From Colletes latitarsis (taxonomy: Eukaryota > Arthropoda > Insecta > Hymenoptera > Colletidae), in contig NW_027488370.1 in the NCBI RefSeq assembly GCF_051014445.1, forward strand, positions 9,486,001 through 9,550,000: a stretch of DNA of 64,000 nt, read 5' to 3'. The position numbers were made by a program, and so were the translations under genes. Below, one piece after another: positions 20,830 through 35,256 of this stretch; the stretch's first letter is position 1, and each line of letters begins with the position of its first letter. The notes beneath the pieces are model-generated. The model ran no database searches, was not told where the DNA came from, and saw nothing but the letters and a program-made list of their open reading frames with translations.

Positions 20830-22390
20830 TCATCAGGCTCAGTATTTCGCGTTTTTCACATACTTGTTGAACAGATCCTGGGTTTTTTCTGGTTTGGATC
20901 ACGTAGTAATGTGGTACCACACTGAAACAGTCGGTTAAACCTGGTTTCGATCAATATTTTAGAGGATAACACATGTTAGGTCTAGGTTATGTCTGGGATT
21001 TGCCCTCATCAGGGTCATTCTTTCGCAGTTTTAACATACATGATGACCTGATCGATGGTTTTTTCTGCTTTGGATCACGTAGCAAAGTGGTACCACACCG
21101 AAACAGTCCATTAAACCTGGTTTTGATCAATATTTTAGACGATAACGCAAGTTATGTCTGGGATAGGCCTGGGATTTGCCCTCATCAGGCTCATACTTTC
21201 GCGTTTTTCACATACTTGTTGAACATATCCTGGGTTTCTTCTGGTTTGGATCACGTAGTAATGTGGTACCACACTGAAACAGTCCACTAAACCTGGTTTC
21301 GATCAATATTCTAGAGGATAACGCATGTTAGGTCTAGGTTAGGTCTGGGATTTGCTCTTGTCAGGCTCATACTTTCGCATATTTCTCATTCTTGTTGGCC
21401 TGATCCTGGGCTTCCAATGGTTTGGATCACGTAGTTATGTGATGCCACACTGAAACAGTCAATTAATCCTGGTCTTGATAAATGTTTTAGAGGATAACGA
21501 AAGTTATGTCTGGGTTAGTTCTGGGATTTGCCCTCATCAGGCTCAGTGTTTCGCGTTTTTCACATACTTGTTGAACAGATCCTGGGTTTTTTCTGGTTTG
21601 GATCACGTAGTAATGTGGTACCCCACTGAAACAGTCGGTTAAACATGGTCTCGATCAATATTTTAGAGGATAACACATGTTAGGTCTAGGTTAGGTCTGG
21701 GATTTGCTCTTGTCAGGCTCATACTTCCGCATATTTCTCATTCTTGTTGGCCTGATCCTGGGCTTCCAAAGGATTGGATCACGTAGTAATGTGATGCCAC
21801 ACTGAAACAGTCAATTAATCCTGGTCTTGATAAATGTTCTAGAGGATAACGCAAGTTATGTCTGGGTTAGTTCTGGGATTTGCCCTCATCAGGCTCAGTA
21901 TTTCGCGTTTTTCACATACTTGTTGAACAGATCCTGGGTTTTTTCTGGTTTGGATCACGTAGTAATGTGGTACCACACTGAAACAGTCGGTTAAACCTGG
22001 TTTCGATCAATATTTTAGAGGATAACACATGTTAGGTCTAGGTTATGTCTGGGATTTGCCCTCATCAGGGTCATTCTTTCGCAGTTTTAACATACATGAT
22101 GACCTGATCGATGGTTTTTTCTGCTTTGGATCACGTAGCAAAGTGGTACCACACCGAAACAGTCCATTAAACCTGGTTTTGATCAATATTTTAGACGATA
22201 ACGCAAGTTATGTCTGGGATAGGCCTGGGATTTGCCCTCATCAGGCCCATACTTTCGCGTTTTTCACATACTTGAACATATCCTGGGTTTTTTTTGGTTT
22301 GGATCACGTAGTAATGTGGTACCACACTGAAACGGTCCACTAAACCTGGTTTCGATCAATATTCTAGAGGATAACGCATGTTATGTCTAG
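20830..22390 (+). repeat. Six-monomer satellite duplication (offset 1056 bp)
   Basis: Positions 20830-21330 and 21886-22390 match closely, with CTCAGTATTTCGCG, ACATGATGACCTGATCGATGG and TTTTAGACGATAACG in both. The second copy has lost a few bases in the stretch CATACTTGAACATATCC near 22270. The intervening part contains a further two-monomer duplication (21500 against 21850). Confidence 0.7.
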
Positions 22391-25300
22391 GTTAGGCCTG
22401 AGATATGCCCTCATCAGACTCATACTTTCGCATACTTCACATACTTGTTGAACAGAACCTGGGGTTTTTTCTGGTTCGAATCACGTAGTAAAGTGGCACC
22501 ACGCTTAAACAGTGAACTAAACTTGGTTTCGATCAATATTTTGGAGGTTAACGCAAGTTAGGTGTGGGATAGGTCTGGGATTAGCCCTCATCAGGCTCAT
22601 ACTTTCGCGATTTTCACATACTCGTTGAACAGATCCTGGGTTTTTGCTGGTGTGGATCACGTAGTAATGTGGTACCACACTGAAACTGTCGATTAAACCA
22701 GGTTTCGAACAATATTTTTGAGGATAACGCAAGTTAGGTCTAGGTTAGGCCTGGGATTTGCCCTAATCAGGGTCATACTTTCGCAATTTGAACATACATG
22801 TTGACCTGATCGAGGGTTTTTTCTACTTTGGATCACGTAGTAAAGTGGTAACACACTGAAACAGTCTATTAAACCTGGTCTTGATAAATATTGTAGAGGA
22901 TGACGCATGTTAGGTCTAGGTTAGGCTTGGGATTTGCCCTCATCAGGGTCATACATTCGCAGTTTTAACGTACATGTTGACCTGATCGAGGGTTTTTGTC
23001 TGCTTTGGATCACGTAGTAAAGAGGTACCACACTGAAGCAGACCATTAAACCTGGTTTCGATCAATATTTTAGAGGATAACGCAAGTTATGTCTGGGATA
23101 GGTCTGGGATTTGCCCTCATCAGGCACATACTTTCGCGTTTTTCACATACTTGTTGAACAGATCCTAGGTTTTGCCTGGTTTGGATCACGCAGTATTGTG
23201 GTACCACACTGAAACAGTCCACTAAACCTGGTTTCGGTCAATATTTTTGTGGATAACGCATGTTATGTCTAGGTTAGGCCTGGGATTTGCCCTCATCAGA
23301 CTCATACTTTCGCATATTTCTCATACTTGATGGCTAGATCCTGGACTTTTTCTGGATTGGATCACGTAGTAATGTGGTACCACCCTGAAACAGTCATTTA
23401 AACCTGGTTTCCATCAATATCTTAGAGGATAACTCAAGTTATGTCTGGGATAGTTCCGGGATTTGCCCTAATCAGGCTCATTCTTTCGCGTTTTTCACAT
23501 ACTTGTTGAGCAGATCCTGGGTTTTTTCTGGTTTGGATCACGTAGTAATGTGGTACCGCACTGAAGAAGACCATTAAACCTGGTTTCGATTATTATTTCA
23601 GAGGATAACACATGTTAGGTCTAGGTTAGGTCTGGGATTTGCCCTCATCAGGGTCATACTTTCGCAGTTTTAACATACATGTTGACCTGATCGATGGTTT
23701 TTTCTGCTTTGGATCACGTAGCAAAGTGGTACCACACTGAAACAGTAAACTGAACCTGGTGTCGATAAATATTTTAGAGTACAACGCATGTTAGGTCTAG
23801 GTCAGGTCTGGGATTAGCTCTCGTCAGGCTCATACTTTCGCATATTTCTGATTCTTGTTGACCAGATCCTGGGCTTCCACTGGTTTGGATCACGTAGTAA
23901 CGTGATGCCACACTGAAACAGTCAATTAATCCTGGTCTTGAGAAATATTTTAGAGGATAACTTATGTTAGGTCTGGGTTAGGTGTAGGATTTGCACTCAT
24001 CAGGCTCATTCTTTCGCATATTTCTGATCTTTGATGGCTAGATCCTGGACTTTTTCTGGATTGGATCACGTAGTAATGTGGTACCACACTGAAACATTCA
24101 ATGGAACCAGGTCTGGATAAATATTTTAGAGGATAACGCATCTTAGGTCTGGGTTAGGTCTACGATTTGCCCGCATCAGTCTCATACTTTCGCATTCTTC
24201 ACATACTTCTAGAACAGATCCTGGGTTTTTTTAGGTTTCGATCACGTTGTAATGTGGTACCACACTGAAGCAAACCATTAAACCTGGTCTTGATAAATAT
24301 TTTAGAGGATAACGCATGTTTGGTCTGGGATACGTCTGAGATTTGCCCTGATCAGGCTCATACTTTCGCGTTTTCCACATACTTGTTGTACAGATCCAGG
24401 TTTTTTCGTCGTTTGGATCACGCAGTAATGTGGTACCACACTGAAACAGTCCATTGAACCTGGTTTCGATCAATATTTTATAGGATAACGCAAGTTAGGT
24501 CTAGGTTAGGCCTGGGATTTGCCCTAATCAGGGTCATACTTTCGCAATTTGAACATACATGTTGACCTGATCGAGGGTTTTTTCTACTTTGGATCACGTA
24601 GTAAAGTGGTAACACACTGAAACAGTCTATTAAACCCGGTTTCGATCAATGTTTTAGAGGATAACGCAAGTTATGTCTGGGATTGGTCGGGGATTTGCCC
24701 TCATCCGGCTCATACTTTCGCGTTTTTCACATACTTGTTGAACAGATCCTAGGTTTTGTCTGGTTTGGATCACGTAGAAATGTGGTACCACACTGAAACA
24801 GTCATTTAAACCTGGTTTCCATCAATATTTTAGAGGACAACGCAAGTTAGGTCTGGGATAGGTCTGGGATTTGCCCTCATCAGGGTCATACTTTCGCATT
24901 TTTCACATACTTGTTGAACAGATCCCTGGCTTTTTCTGGTTTGGATCACGTTCTAGAGTGTTACCACACTGAAACAGTCGATTAAACCTGGTTTCGATCA
25001 ATATTTTAGAGGATAACGCATGTTAGGTCTAGGATAGGTCTAGGATTTGCTCTCGTCAGGCTCATACTTTCGCATATTTCTCATACTTCATGGCTGGATC
25101 CTTGGCTTCTTCTGGATTGGATCACGTAGTAATGGGGTACCACACTGAAACAGTCATTTAAACCTGGTTTCGATCAATATTTTAGAGGATAACGCATGTT
25201 ATGTCTAGGTTAGTCCTGGGATTTGCCCTCACCAGACTCATACGTTCGCGTTTTTCAGATACTTGTTGAACAGATCCTGGGTTTTTTCTGCTTTGGATCA

Positions 25301-28300
25301 CGTAGCAAAGTGGTACCACACTGAAACAGTCCACTAAACCTGGTTTCGGTCAATATTGTTGAGGATAACACATGTTAGGTCTAGGTTAGGTCTGGGATTT
25401 GCTCTCGTCAGGCCCGTACTTTCGCATATTTCTGATTCTTGTTGACCAGATCCTGGGCTTCCACTGGTTTGGATCACGTAGTAACGTGATGCCACACTGA
25501 AACAGTCAATTAATCCTGGTCTTGAGAAATATTTTAGAGGATAACTTATGTTAGGTCTGGGTTAGGTTTAGGATTTGCCCTAATCAGGGTCATACCTTCG
25601 CAGTTTTAACATACATGTTGACCTGATCGAGGGTTTTTTCTACTTTGGATCACGTAGTAAAGTGGTACCAAACTGAAACAGTCAATTAAACCTGGTTTCG
25701 ATCAATATTTTAGAGGATAGCGCAAGTTAGGTCTGGGATAGGTCTGGGATTTGCTCTCATCAGGCTCGTACTTTCGCATATTTCTCATTCTTGTTGGCCA
25801 GATCCTTGGCTTCCACTGGTTTGTATCACGTAGTAATGTGATGCCACACTGAAACAGTCAATTAATCCTGGTCTTGATAAATATTTTAGAGGATAACGCA
25901 TGTTAGGTCTGGGTTAGGTCTAGGATTTGCACTCATCAGGCTCATTCTTTCGCATATTTCTCATCCTTGATGGCTAGATCCTGGACTTTTTCTGGATTGG
26001 ATCACGTAGTAATGTGGTACCACACTGAAACAGTTATTTAAACGTGGTTTCCATCAATATTTTAGAGGACAACGCAAATTAGGTGTGGGATAGGTCTGAG
26101 ATTTGCCCTCAACAGGCTCATACTTTCGCGTTTTTCACATACTTGTTGAACAGATCCTGGGTTTTTTCTGGTTTGGATCACGTAATAATGTGGTACCACA
26201 CTGAAACAGTCCATTAGACTATGGTTTCGATCAATATATTAGATCATAACGCATGTTATGTCTAGGTTAGGTCTAGGATTTGCCCGCATCACTCTCATAC
26301 TTTCGCATTCTTCACATAATTCTTGAACAGATCCTGGGTTTTTTCTGGTTTGGATCACGTAGTAATGTGGTACCACACTGAAACAGTCCATTAAACCTGG
26401 TTACGATCAATATTTTTGAGGATAACGCATGTTATGTCTAGGTTAGGTCTAGGATTTGCCTGCATCAGTCTCATACTTTCGCATTCTTCACATACTTCTT
26501 GAGCTGATCCTGGGTTTTTTCTGGTTTCGATCACGTAGTAATGTTGTACCACACTGAAGCAGACCATTAAACCTGGTCTTGATAAATATTATAGAGGATA
26601 ACGCATGTTAGGTCTGGGTTAGGTCTAGGATTTGCCCTCGTCAGTCTCATACTTTCGCATATTTCTCATACTTCATGGCTAGATCCTGGGCTTTTTATGG
26701 ATTGGGTCACGTAGTAATGTGGTATCACACTGAAACTGTCAATTAAACCTGGTTTCGATCAATATTTTAGTGGATAACGCAAGTTATGTCTGGGATAGGT
26801 CAGGGATTTGCATTCATGAGGCTCATACTTTCGCATTCTTCACATACTTCTTGAACTGATCCTGGGTTTTTTCTGGTTTCGATCACGTAGTAATGTGGTA
26901 CCACACTGAAGTAGACCATTAAACCTGGTCTTGATAAATATTTTAGAGGATAACGCATGTTAGGTCTGGGTTAGGTCTAGGATTTGCCCTCGTGAGGCTC
27001 ATACTTTCGCATATTTCTCATACTTCATGGCTAGATCCTGGGCTTTTTCTGGATTGGATCACGTAGTAATGTGGTATCACACTGAAACTGTCAATTAAAC
27101 CTGGTTTCGATCAATATTTTAGAGGATAACGCAAGTTATGTCTGGGATAGGTCTGGGATCTGCCTTCATGAGGCTCATACTTTCGCGTTTTTCTCATACT
27201 TGTTGAACAGGTCCTGGGTTTTTTCTGGTTTGGATCACGTAGTAATGTGGTACCACACTGAAACAGTCAATTAAACCTGGTTTCCACCAATATTTTAGAG
27301 GACAACGCAAGTTAGGTCTGGGATAGGTCTGGGATTTGCCCTCATCAGGGTCATACTTTCGCATTTTTCACATACTTGTTGAACAGATCCCTGGCTTTTT
27401 CTGGTTTGGATCACGTTGTAGAGTGTTACCACACTGAAACAGTCGATTAAACCTGGTTTCGATCAATATTTTAGAGGATAACGCATGTTAGGTCTAAGAT
27501 AGGTCTGGGATTTGCTCTCATCAGGCTCGTACTTTCGCATATTTCTCATACTTGATGGCTAGATCCTGGGGTATTCTGGATTGGATCACGTAGTAATGTG
27601 GTACCACACTGAAACAGTCAATTAAACCTGGGTTCCATCAATATTTTAGAGGACAACGCAAGTTAGGTCTGGGATACGTCTGGGATTTGCCCTCATCAGG
27701 GTCATACTTTCCCATGTTTCACATACTTGTTGTACATATCCTGGGTTTTTTCTGGTTTGGATCACGCAGTAATGTGGTACCACACTGAAACAGTCCACTA
27801 AACCTGGTTTCGGTCAATATTTTTGAGGATAACACATGTTAGGCCTAGGTTAGGTGTGGGATTTGCTCCCGTCAGGCCCGTACTTTCGCATATTTCTGAT
27901 TCTTGTTGGCCAGATCCTGGGCTTCCACTGGTTTGGATCACGTAGTAATGTGGTACCACACTGAAACAGTCGATTAAACCTGGTTTCGATCAATATTGTA
28001 GAGGATAACGCACGTTTTGTCTGGGATAGGTCTGGGATTTGCCCTCATCAGGCTCATACTTTCGCGTTTTTCACATACTTGTTGACCTGATCGATAGTTT
28101 TTTCTGCTTTGGATCACGTAGCAAAGTGGTACCACACTGAAACAGTCAATTAAACCTGGTTTCGATCAATATTTCATACGATAACGCAAGTTAGGTCTGG
28201 GATAGGACGTGGATTTGCCCTCATCTGGGTCATATTTTCGCGTTTTTCACATACTTGTTGAACAGATCCCTGGCTTTTTCTGGTTTGGATCACGTACTAA

Positions 28301-30399
28301 TGTGGTACCACACTGAAACCGACCATTAAACCTGGTTTCGACCAATATTTTAGAGGATAACGCATGTTAGGTCTAGGTTTGGCCTGGGATTTGCCCCAAT
28401 CAGTGTCATACATTTGCAGTTTTAACATACATGTTGACCTGATCGAGGGTTTTTTCTTGTTTCGATCACGTAGTAATGTGGTACCACACTGAAGCAGTCA
28501 ATTAAACCTGGTTTCGATCATTATTTTAGAGGATAACGCAAGTTATGTCTGGGATAGGTCTGAGATTTGCCCTCACCAGGCTCATACTTTCGCGTTTTTC
28601 ACATACTTGTTGAACAGATCCTGGGTTTTTGCTGGTTTGGATCACGTAGTAACGTGGTACCACACTGAAACAGTCCACTAAACCTGGTTTCGATCAATGT
28701 TTTGGAGGATAACGCATGTTAGGTCTAGGTTAGGCCTTGGATTTGCCCTCATCAGACTCATGCTTTCGCTTTCTTCACACACTTGTTGAACAGATCTCGG
28801 ATTTTTTCTGGTGTGGATCACGTGGTAATGTGTTACCGCATTGTAACAGACCATTAAACATGGTTTCGATCAATATTTTAGAAGTTAACGCACGTTAGGT
28901 CTAGGTTAGGTCTGGGATTTGCACACATCAGGCTCATACCTTCGCTTATTTCTCATACTTGTATCCAGATTCTAGGCTTTTTTTGGTTTGGATCACGTAG
29001 TAATGTGGTGCCACACTGAAACAGTCCATTAAACCTGGTTTCGATCACTATTTTAGAGGATAACGCATGTTATGTCTAGGTTATGTCTGGGATTTGCTCT
29101 TATCAGGCTCATACTTTCGCATATATCTCATACTTGTTGAACAGATCCCGGGCTTTTCTGGTTTGGATCAAGTGGTAATGTGGTACCACAATGAAACACG
29201 ACTAAACCTGGTCTCGATCAATATTTTAGTGGATAACGCATGTTAGGTCTGGATTAGGTCTAGGATTTGCCCTCATCAGTCTCATACTTCCTCATTCTTC
29301 ACATACTTCTTGTACAGATTCTGGGTTTTTTCTGGTTTGGATCACATAGTAGTGTGGTACCACACTTAAACAGTCCATTAAACATGGTTTTGATCAATAT
29401 CTTAGAGGATAACACATGTTAGGTCTGGGTCAGGTCTGTGATTTGCCCCCATGAGGCTAATACTTTCGCATATTTCACATACTTGTTGGCCAGATCCTGG
29501 GCTTCTTCTGGTTTGGATCACGTAGTAATGTGGGACCACACTGAAACAGTCGATTAAACCTGGTTTCGATCAATATTTTAGAGGATAACGCATGTTAGGT
29601 CTTGGTTAGGTCTGGGATTTGCCCTCTTCAGTCTCATACTTCCACATTTTTCACATAGTTGTTGGCCAGATCCTGGGTTTTTTCTGGTTTGGATCACGCG
29701 GTAATATGTTACCGCACTGAAACAGACCATTAAACCTGGTTTGGATCAATATTTTAGAGGATAACGCATGTTAGGTCTATGCTAGGTCTGGGATTTGCAC
29801 CCATCAGGCTCATACTTTCGCATATTTCTCATACTTGATGTCGAGATTCTGGGCTTTTTTGGTTTGGATCACGTAGTAATGTGGTGCCACACTGAAGCAG
29901 TCGACTAAACCTGGTCTCGATCAATATTTTTGAGGATAACGCATGTTAGGTCTGGATTAGGTCTGGGATTTGCCCTCATCAGTCTCATACTTCCTCGTTC
30001 TTCACATACTTCTTGAACAGATCCTGGCTTTTTTCTGGCTTGGATCTCATAGTAGTGTGGTACCACACTTAAACAGTCGATTAAACCTGGTTTCGATCAA
30101 TATTTTAGAGGTTAACGCATGTTAGGTCTAGGTTAGGTCTGGGATTTGCACTCATCACGCTCATACTTTCGCATATATGTCATACTTGATGGCCAGATTC
30201 TGGGCTTTCTCTGGTTTGGATCACGTGGTAATGTGGTACCACACTGAAACAGTCAATTAAACCTTGTCTGGGTCAACATTTCAAAGGATAACGCATGATA
30301 GGTCTGGGTTAGGTCTGTGATTTGCCCTCATCAGACTCATACTTTCGCATTCTTCACATACTTGTTGAACATATCCTGGGTTTTTTCTGGTTTGGATCA

Positions 30400-31364
30400 T
30401 GTAGTAATGCGGTAACACACTGAAACAGACCATTAAACCTGGTTTCGATCAATATTTTAGAGGATAACGCATGTTAGGTCTATGCTAGGTCTGGGATTTG
30501 CTCCCATCAGGCTCATACTTTCGCATATTTCTCATACTTGATGTCCAGATTCTGGACTTTTTTTGGTTTGGATCACGTAGTAATGTGGTACCACACTGAA
30601 ACAGTCCACTTAACCTGGTATCGATCAATGTTTTAGAGGATAACGCATGTTAGGTCTGGGTTAGGCCTTGGATTTGCCCTCATCAGTCTCATAATTTCGC
30701 ATTTTTCACGTAGTTGTTGGCCAGATCCCGGATTTTTTCTGGTATGGATCACGTGGTAATGAGTTACCACACTCTAACAGACCATTAAACCTGGCTTCGA
30801 GCAATATTTTAGAGGATAACGCATGTTAAGTCTATGCTAGGTCTGGGATTTGCTCTCATCAGGGTCATACTTTCGCATATTTCTCATACTTGATGGCCAG
30901 ATTCTGGACTTTTTTTGGTTTGGATCACGTAGTAATGTGGTACCACACTGAAACAGTCCACTAAACCTGGTTTCGATCAATGTTTTAGAGGATAACGCAT
31001 GTTAGGTCTGGGTTAGGTCTGTGATTTGCCCTCATCAGACTCATACTTTCGCATTCTTCACATACTTGTTGAACAGATCCTGGGTTTTTTCTGGTTTGGA
31101 TCATGTAGTAATGCGGTAACACACTGAAACAGACCATTAAACCTGGTTTCGATCAATATTTTAGAGGATAACGCATGTTAGGTCTATGCTAGGTCTGGGA
31201 TTTGCTCCCATCAGGCTCATACTTTCGCATATTTCTCATACTTGATGTCCAGATTCTGGGCTTTTTTTGGTTTGGATCACGTAGTAATGTGGTACCACAC
31301 TGAAACAGTCCACTAAACCTGGTATCGATCAATGTTTTAGAGGATAACGCATGTTAGGTCTGGG
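30400..31364 (+). repeat. Four-monomer satellite duplication (offset 704 bp)
   Basis: The stretch with GCGGTAACACACTGAAACAG, TTAGGTCTATGCTAGGTC and GATTTGCTCCCATCAGG at about 30400-30660 recurs at about 31104-31364. Monomers of the same subfamily, with GCTTTCGCTTTCTTCACAC, also occur near 28760, 31400, 32980, 33860 and 40740. Confidence 0.65.
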
Positions 31365-34149
31365 TTAGGCCTTGGATTTGCCCTCATCAGACTCATGCTT
31401 TCGCTTTCTTCACACACTTGTTGAACAGATCCCGGATTTTTTCTGGTATGGATCACGTGGTAATGAGTTACCACACTGTAACAGACCATTAAACCTGGTT
31501 TCGATCAATATTTTAGAAGTTAACCCACGTTAGGTCTAGGTTAAGTCTGGGATTTGCTCTCATCAGGCTCATACTTTCGCATATTTCTGATACTTGATGG
31601 CCAGATTCTGGTCTTTTTCTGGTTTGGATCACGTAGTAATGTGGTACCACACTGAAACAGTCGAATAAACCTGGTCTCGATCAATATTTTTGAGGATAAC
31701 GCATGTTAGGTCTGGATTAGGTCTGGGATTTGCCCTCATCAGTCTCATACTTCCTCGTTCTTCACATACTTCTTGAACAGATCCTGGGCTTTCACAGGTT
31801 TGGATCACGTAGTAATGTGGTATCACACTGGAACAGTCCATTAAACCTGGTTTCGATCAATATTTTAGAGGATAACTCATGTTAGGTCTAGGACAGGCCT
31901 GGGATTTGCTCTCATCAAGGTCATACTTTCGCATATTTCTCATACTTGATGGCCAGATTGTGGCCTTTTTTTGGTTTGGATCACGTAGTAATGTGGTACC
32001 ACACTGATACAGTCCATTAAACCTGGTTTCGATCAATATTTTAGAGGATAACGCATGTTAGGTCTGGGTTAGGTCTAGGATTTGCCCTCATCAGGCTCAT
32101 ACTTTCGAATTTTTCGCATACTCGTTGACCAGATACTGGACTTTTTCTGGTTTGGAACACATGGTAATGTGGTACCACACTGAAACAGTCAATTAAACCT
32201 AGTCTGGGTCAACATTACAAAGGATAATGCATGTTAGGTCTGGGTTAGGTCTGTCATTTGCCCTCATGAGGGTAATACTTTCGCATATTTCTCATACTTG
32301 TTGGCCAGATCGTGGACTTTTACTGGTTTGGATCACATGGTAATGTGGTACCACACTGAAACGGTCAATTAAACCTGGTTTCGATCAATATTTTAGAGGA
32401 TAACGCATGTTAGGTCTAGGTTAGGCCTTGGATTTGCCCTCATCAGACTCTCAACCTTTCGCATTCATCACACACTTGTTGAACAGATCCCGGATTTTCT
32501 CTGGTTTGGATCACGTAGTAATGTGGCACCACACTGAAACAGTCCATTAAACCTGGTTTCGATAAATAATTTAGAGGATGACGCATGTTACGTCTGCATT
32601 AGGTCTGGGATTTCCACTCTTCAGTCTCATAATTTCGCATTTTTCACGTAGTTGTTGGCCAGATTCTAGGTTTTTTCTGGTTTGGACCACGTGGTAATAT
32701 GTTACCGTACTGAAACAGACCATTAAACCTGGTTTCGATCAATATTATAGAGGATAACGCATGTTAGGTCTATGCTAGGTCTGAGATTTGCACCCATTAG
32801 GCTCATACTTTCGCATATTTCTCATACTTGATGCCCAGATTCTGGACTTTTTTTGGTTTCGGTCACGTAGTAATATGGTACCACACTGAAACAGTCCACT
32901 AAACCTGGTTTCGATCAATGTTTTAGAGGATAACGCATGTTAGGTCTAGGTTAGGCCTTGGATTTGCCCTCATCAGACTCATGCTTTCGCTTTCTTGACA
33001 CACTTGTTGAACAGATCCCGCATTTTTTCTGGTGTGGATCACGTGGTAATGTGTTACCACACTGTAACAGACCATTAAACATGGTTTCGATCAATATTCT
33101 AGAAGTTAACGCACGTTAGGTCTAGGTTAGGTCTGGGATTTGCTCTCATCAGGCTGATACTTTCGCATATTTCTCATACTTGATGGCCAGATTGTGGGCT
33201 TTTTTTGGTTTAGATCACGTAGTAATGTGGTACCACACTGAAAGAGTCCATTAAACCAGGTTTCGATCAATATTTTAGAGGATAACGCATGTTAGGTCTA
33301 TGATAGGTCTGGGATTAGCACTCATCAGGCTCATACTTTCGCATATTTCTCATACTTGAAGTCCAGATTCTGGGCTTTTTCTGGTTTGGATCACGTAGTA
33401 GTGTGGTACCACAATGAAACAGTCAATTCAACCTGGTCTCGATAAATATTTTAGAGGATAACGCATGTTAGGTCTGGGTTAGGTCAAGGATTTGCCCTCA
33501 TCAGGCTCATACTTTCGAATATTTCGCATACTCGTTGACCAGATACTGGACTTTTTCTGGTTTGGAACACGTGGTAATATGTTACCATACTGAGACAGAC
33601 CATTAAACCTGGTTTCGAACAATATTTTTGTGGATAACGCTTACTAGGTTTAGGCTAGGTCTGGGATTTGCACTCATCAGGCTCATACTTTCGCATATTT
33701 CTCATACTTGATGGCCAGATTCTGGGCCTTTTTTGGTTTCCATCACGTAGTAATGCGGTACGACACTGAAACAGTCCACTAAACCTGGTTTCGATCATTG
33801 TTTTAGAGGATAACGCATGTTAGGTCTAGGTTAGGCCTTGGATTTGCCCTCATCAGACTCATGCTTTCGCTTTCTTCACACACTTGTTGAACAGATCCCG
33901 CATTTTTTCTGGTGTCGATCACGTGGTAATGTGTTACCACACTGAAACAGTCCATTAAACCTAGTTTCGATCAATATTTTAGAGGATAACTCATGTTAGG
34001 TCTAGGCCAGGCCTGGGATATGCCCTCATCAGGCTCATACTTTCGCATATTTCTCGTTCTTGTTGGCCAGATTCTGGGCTTTTTTTGGTTTGGATCACGC
34101 AGTAATGTGGTACCACACTGATACAGTCAATTAAACCTGGTTTCGATTA

Positions 34150-34153
34150 ATAT
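34150..34153 (+). repeat. 4-bp target-site duplication (left) of the LTR element
   Basis: ATAT lies directly before the left LTR and again at 37339-37342 directly after the right LTR. Removing the element and one ATAT restores the satellite sequence GATTAATATTTTAGAGG, the usual monomer spelling at this place apart from one base. A 4-bp duplication fits Ty3/gypsy-type integration. Confidence 0.8.
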
Positions 34154-34465
34154 TGTTGCGCCGGGGCGGGACTTTCTTCCAATAACTCATATTGACACAA
34201 CACAATTAAAATACCACAACGTAACACAACTAATGCAAACTGGGAACTTTATTAACAACAGTGCTTTTCAATACGTCTGTTCACCTTGCGATCTGTCGTA
34301 ATTCTAATCTTCAAAATCGTTGCCGGTTTCTCGGCAACCGGAAGGCTCGGGATCTCGCATCCGCTCGTTTTCGTGTGGCAGCTTCACCTCATCGCAAAGC
34401 CTCTTCACACCATTGCGACGATGCAATTTCGCGGTATTGCGCGGCATCTTCATACCGTCGCAACA
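34154..34465 (-). repeat. Left LTR (3' LTR of the minus-strand element)
   Basis: 312 bp, bounded by TGTTGCG and CGCAACA, a perfect 7-bp terminal inverted repeat with the usual TG...CA ends. It matches 37027-37338 at all but one position noticed. On the minus strand it carries AATAAA (complement at 34248-34253), the likely polyadenylation signal. The satellite resumes at its outer edge. Confidence 0.93.
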
Positions 34466-34622
34466 CTGCTCCCTCTTCCTTCAGAGCGGTCGTCCCGACC
34501 GCTGCAAATTCCGTTCGAACAGCCAACTTCACCCGTAGTCTCCTAACCTCCGGGTTGTCGCGAAGCTGCGTCGAACCTGTACACCTCTGTCTGTAAAGTA
34601 GATAAACTAATAGGTCGAACAT
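34389..34622 (-). CDS. Small open frame running through the polypurine tract into the 3' LTR
   Basis: A 77-codon frame starting with ATG (complement of 34620-34622). It is rich in Arg, Glu and Ala and reads across the polypurine tract, ending inside the LTR. In some LTR elements the last coding frame ends in the 3' LTR, so this could be the tail of a lost larger gene. I recognise no domain, and it may be chance. Confidence 0.25.
   Translation of the reverse strand: MFDLLVYLLYRQRCTGSTQLRDNPEVRRLRVKLAVRTEFAAVGTTALKEEGAVLRRYEDAAQYREIASSQWCEEALR
34469..34482 (-). promoter_or_regulatory. Polypurine tract before the 3' LTR
   Basis: On the minus strand GAAGGAAGAGGGAG lies three bases (CAG) before the start of the 3' LTR. 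All 14 bases are purines. Polypurine tracts prime plus-strand DNA synthesis in LTR elements. Its location confirms the minus-strand orientation given by the primer-binding site and gag. Confidence 0.7.
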
Positions 34623-35256
34623 TTACCTGAGTGGCCTTTATCAGACAGTCAGCACCTTGACATTCGTCCTTCGTCCCAAGGAAAACCACTCAAAAACCTT
34701 GAGCAAGGCGCCGGTGTAACCTTTGGAATACTTCGTCCGAACTTAGACATCTTCGAGGATGAGGAAATCCCGACTGCTCCTCGCCCTTCCCCTTGACTCT
34801 TGCGGCTTGCGTGCTTCTTTCTTGAGGACTTCCCGGATGCGGATTCCCCCCAGCCTCACGGAAGAACTTCCCATGGGATGTTCCCCGATCTCCAAGGAGA
34901 ATTTCCTCGAAGATCGGTTGTGGAACATACCACAATTCCGCCGTCCGACCGTCTGTGCCCCACTCCGCTATTAGAGTCGAGCATGACTGGGGGGCGACCC
35001 TCCCCGGGGAGAATCGCACTTCCCCGGCCGTTCTGACCTGCGGAAATGGAGAGTCCTCCGCGGCCGGTAGGAAAACCCGATCCTCGCCTTCTGCGATGAA
35101 ACGTCCTCTTCTTGGGCGAAGATGTCGGCCATCTTCCTCGATCCTCACCTCGCAATATCTTCGCAGGGGGCGTCTCGTGAATCGTACCCAGCCAGTCGAT
35201 TCACATGCTCAACCCTTGGTTTGGACTTCTGGAAACGGACTATACGGAAACCCAAC
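34483..35256 (-). other. Internal region of the LTR element without recognised genes
   Basis: About 770 bp between the minisatellite frame and the polypurine tract. A frame without ATG is open at 34690-35148 on the minus strand, encoding 152 codons with no recognised domain. There are no reverse transcriptase, integrase or protease motifs. This is the place where pol would be expected in an autonomous element, so it may be a deletion scar or unrelated filler. Confidence 0.5.

Larger units (their letters stand above)
13231..34153 (+). repeat. Satellite block B, about 119 monomers of 176 bp
   Basis: The 176-bp array of block A continues in the same orientation and phase. A second monomer class appears here that I did not see in block A. 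It has TTTTAACATACATGTTGACCTG, then GATCGAGGG or GATCGATGG, TCTGCTTTGG and CAAAGTGG, all varying together over about 70 bp. Higher-order structure includes a five-monomer duplication near 13390-14568, a tandem 14-monomer unit at 14515-19440, a six-monomer duplication near 20830-22390, a two-monomer duplication near 26480-27110 (offset 352), and a four-monomer duplication near 30400-31364 (offset 704). No genes were found. Confidence 0.95.

Noticed and set aside
34690..35148. A minus-strand frame of 152 codons as a possible pol fragment
   Set aside because: It has no ATG and none of the protease, reverse transcriptase or integrase motifs. It is kept only as part of the unassigned internal region.
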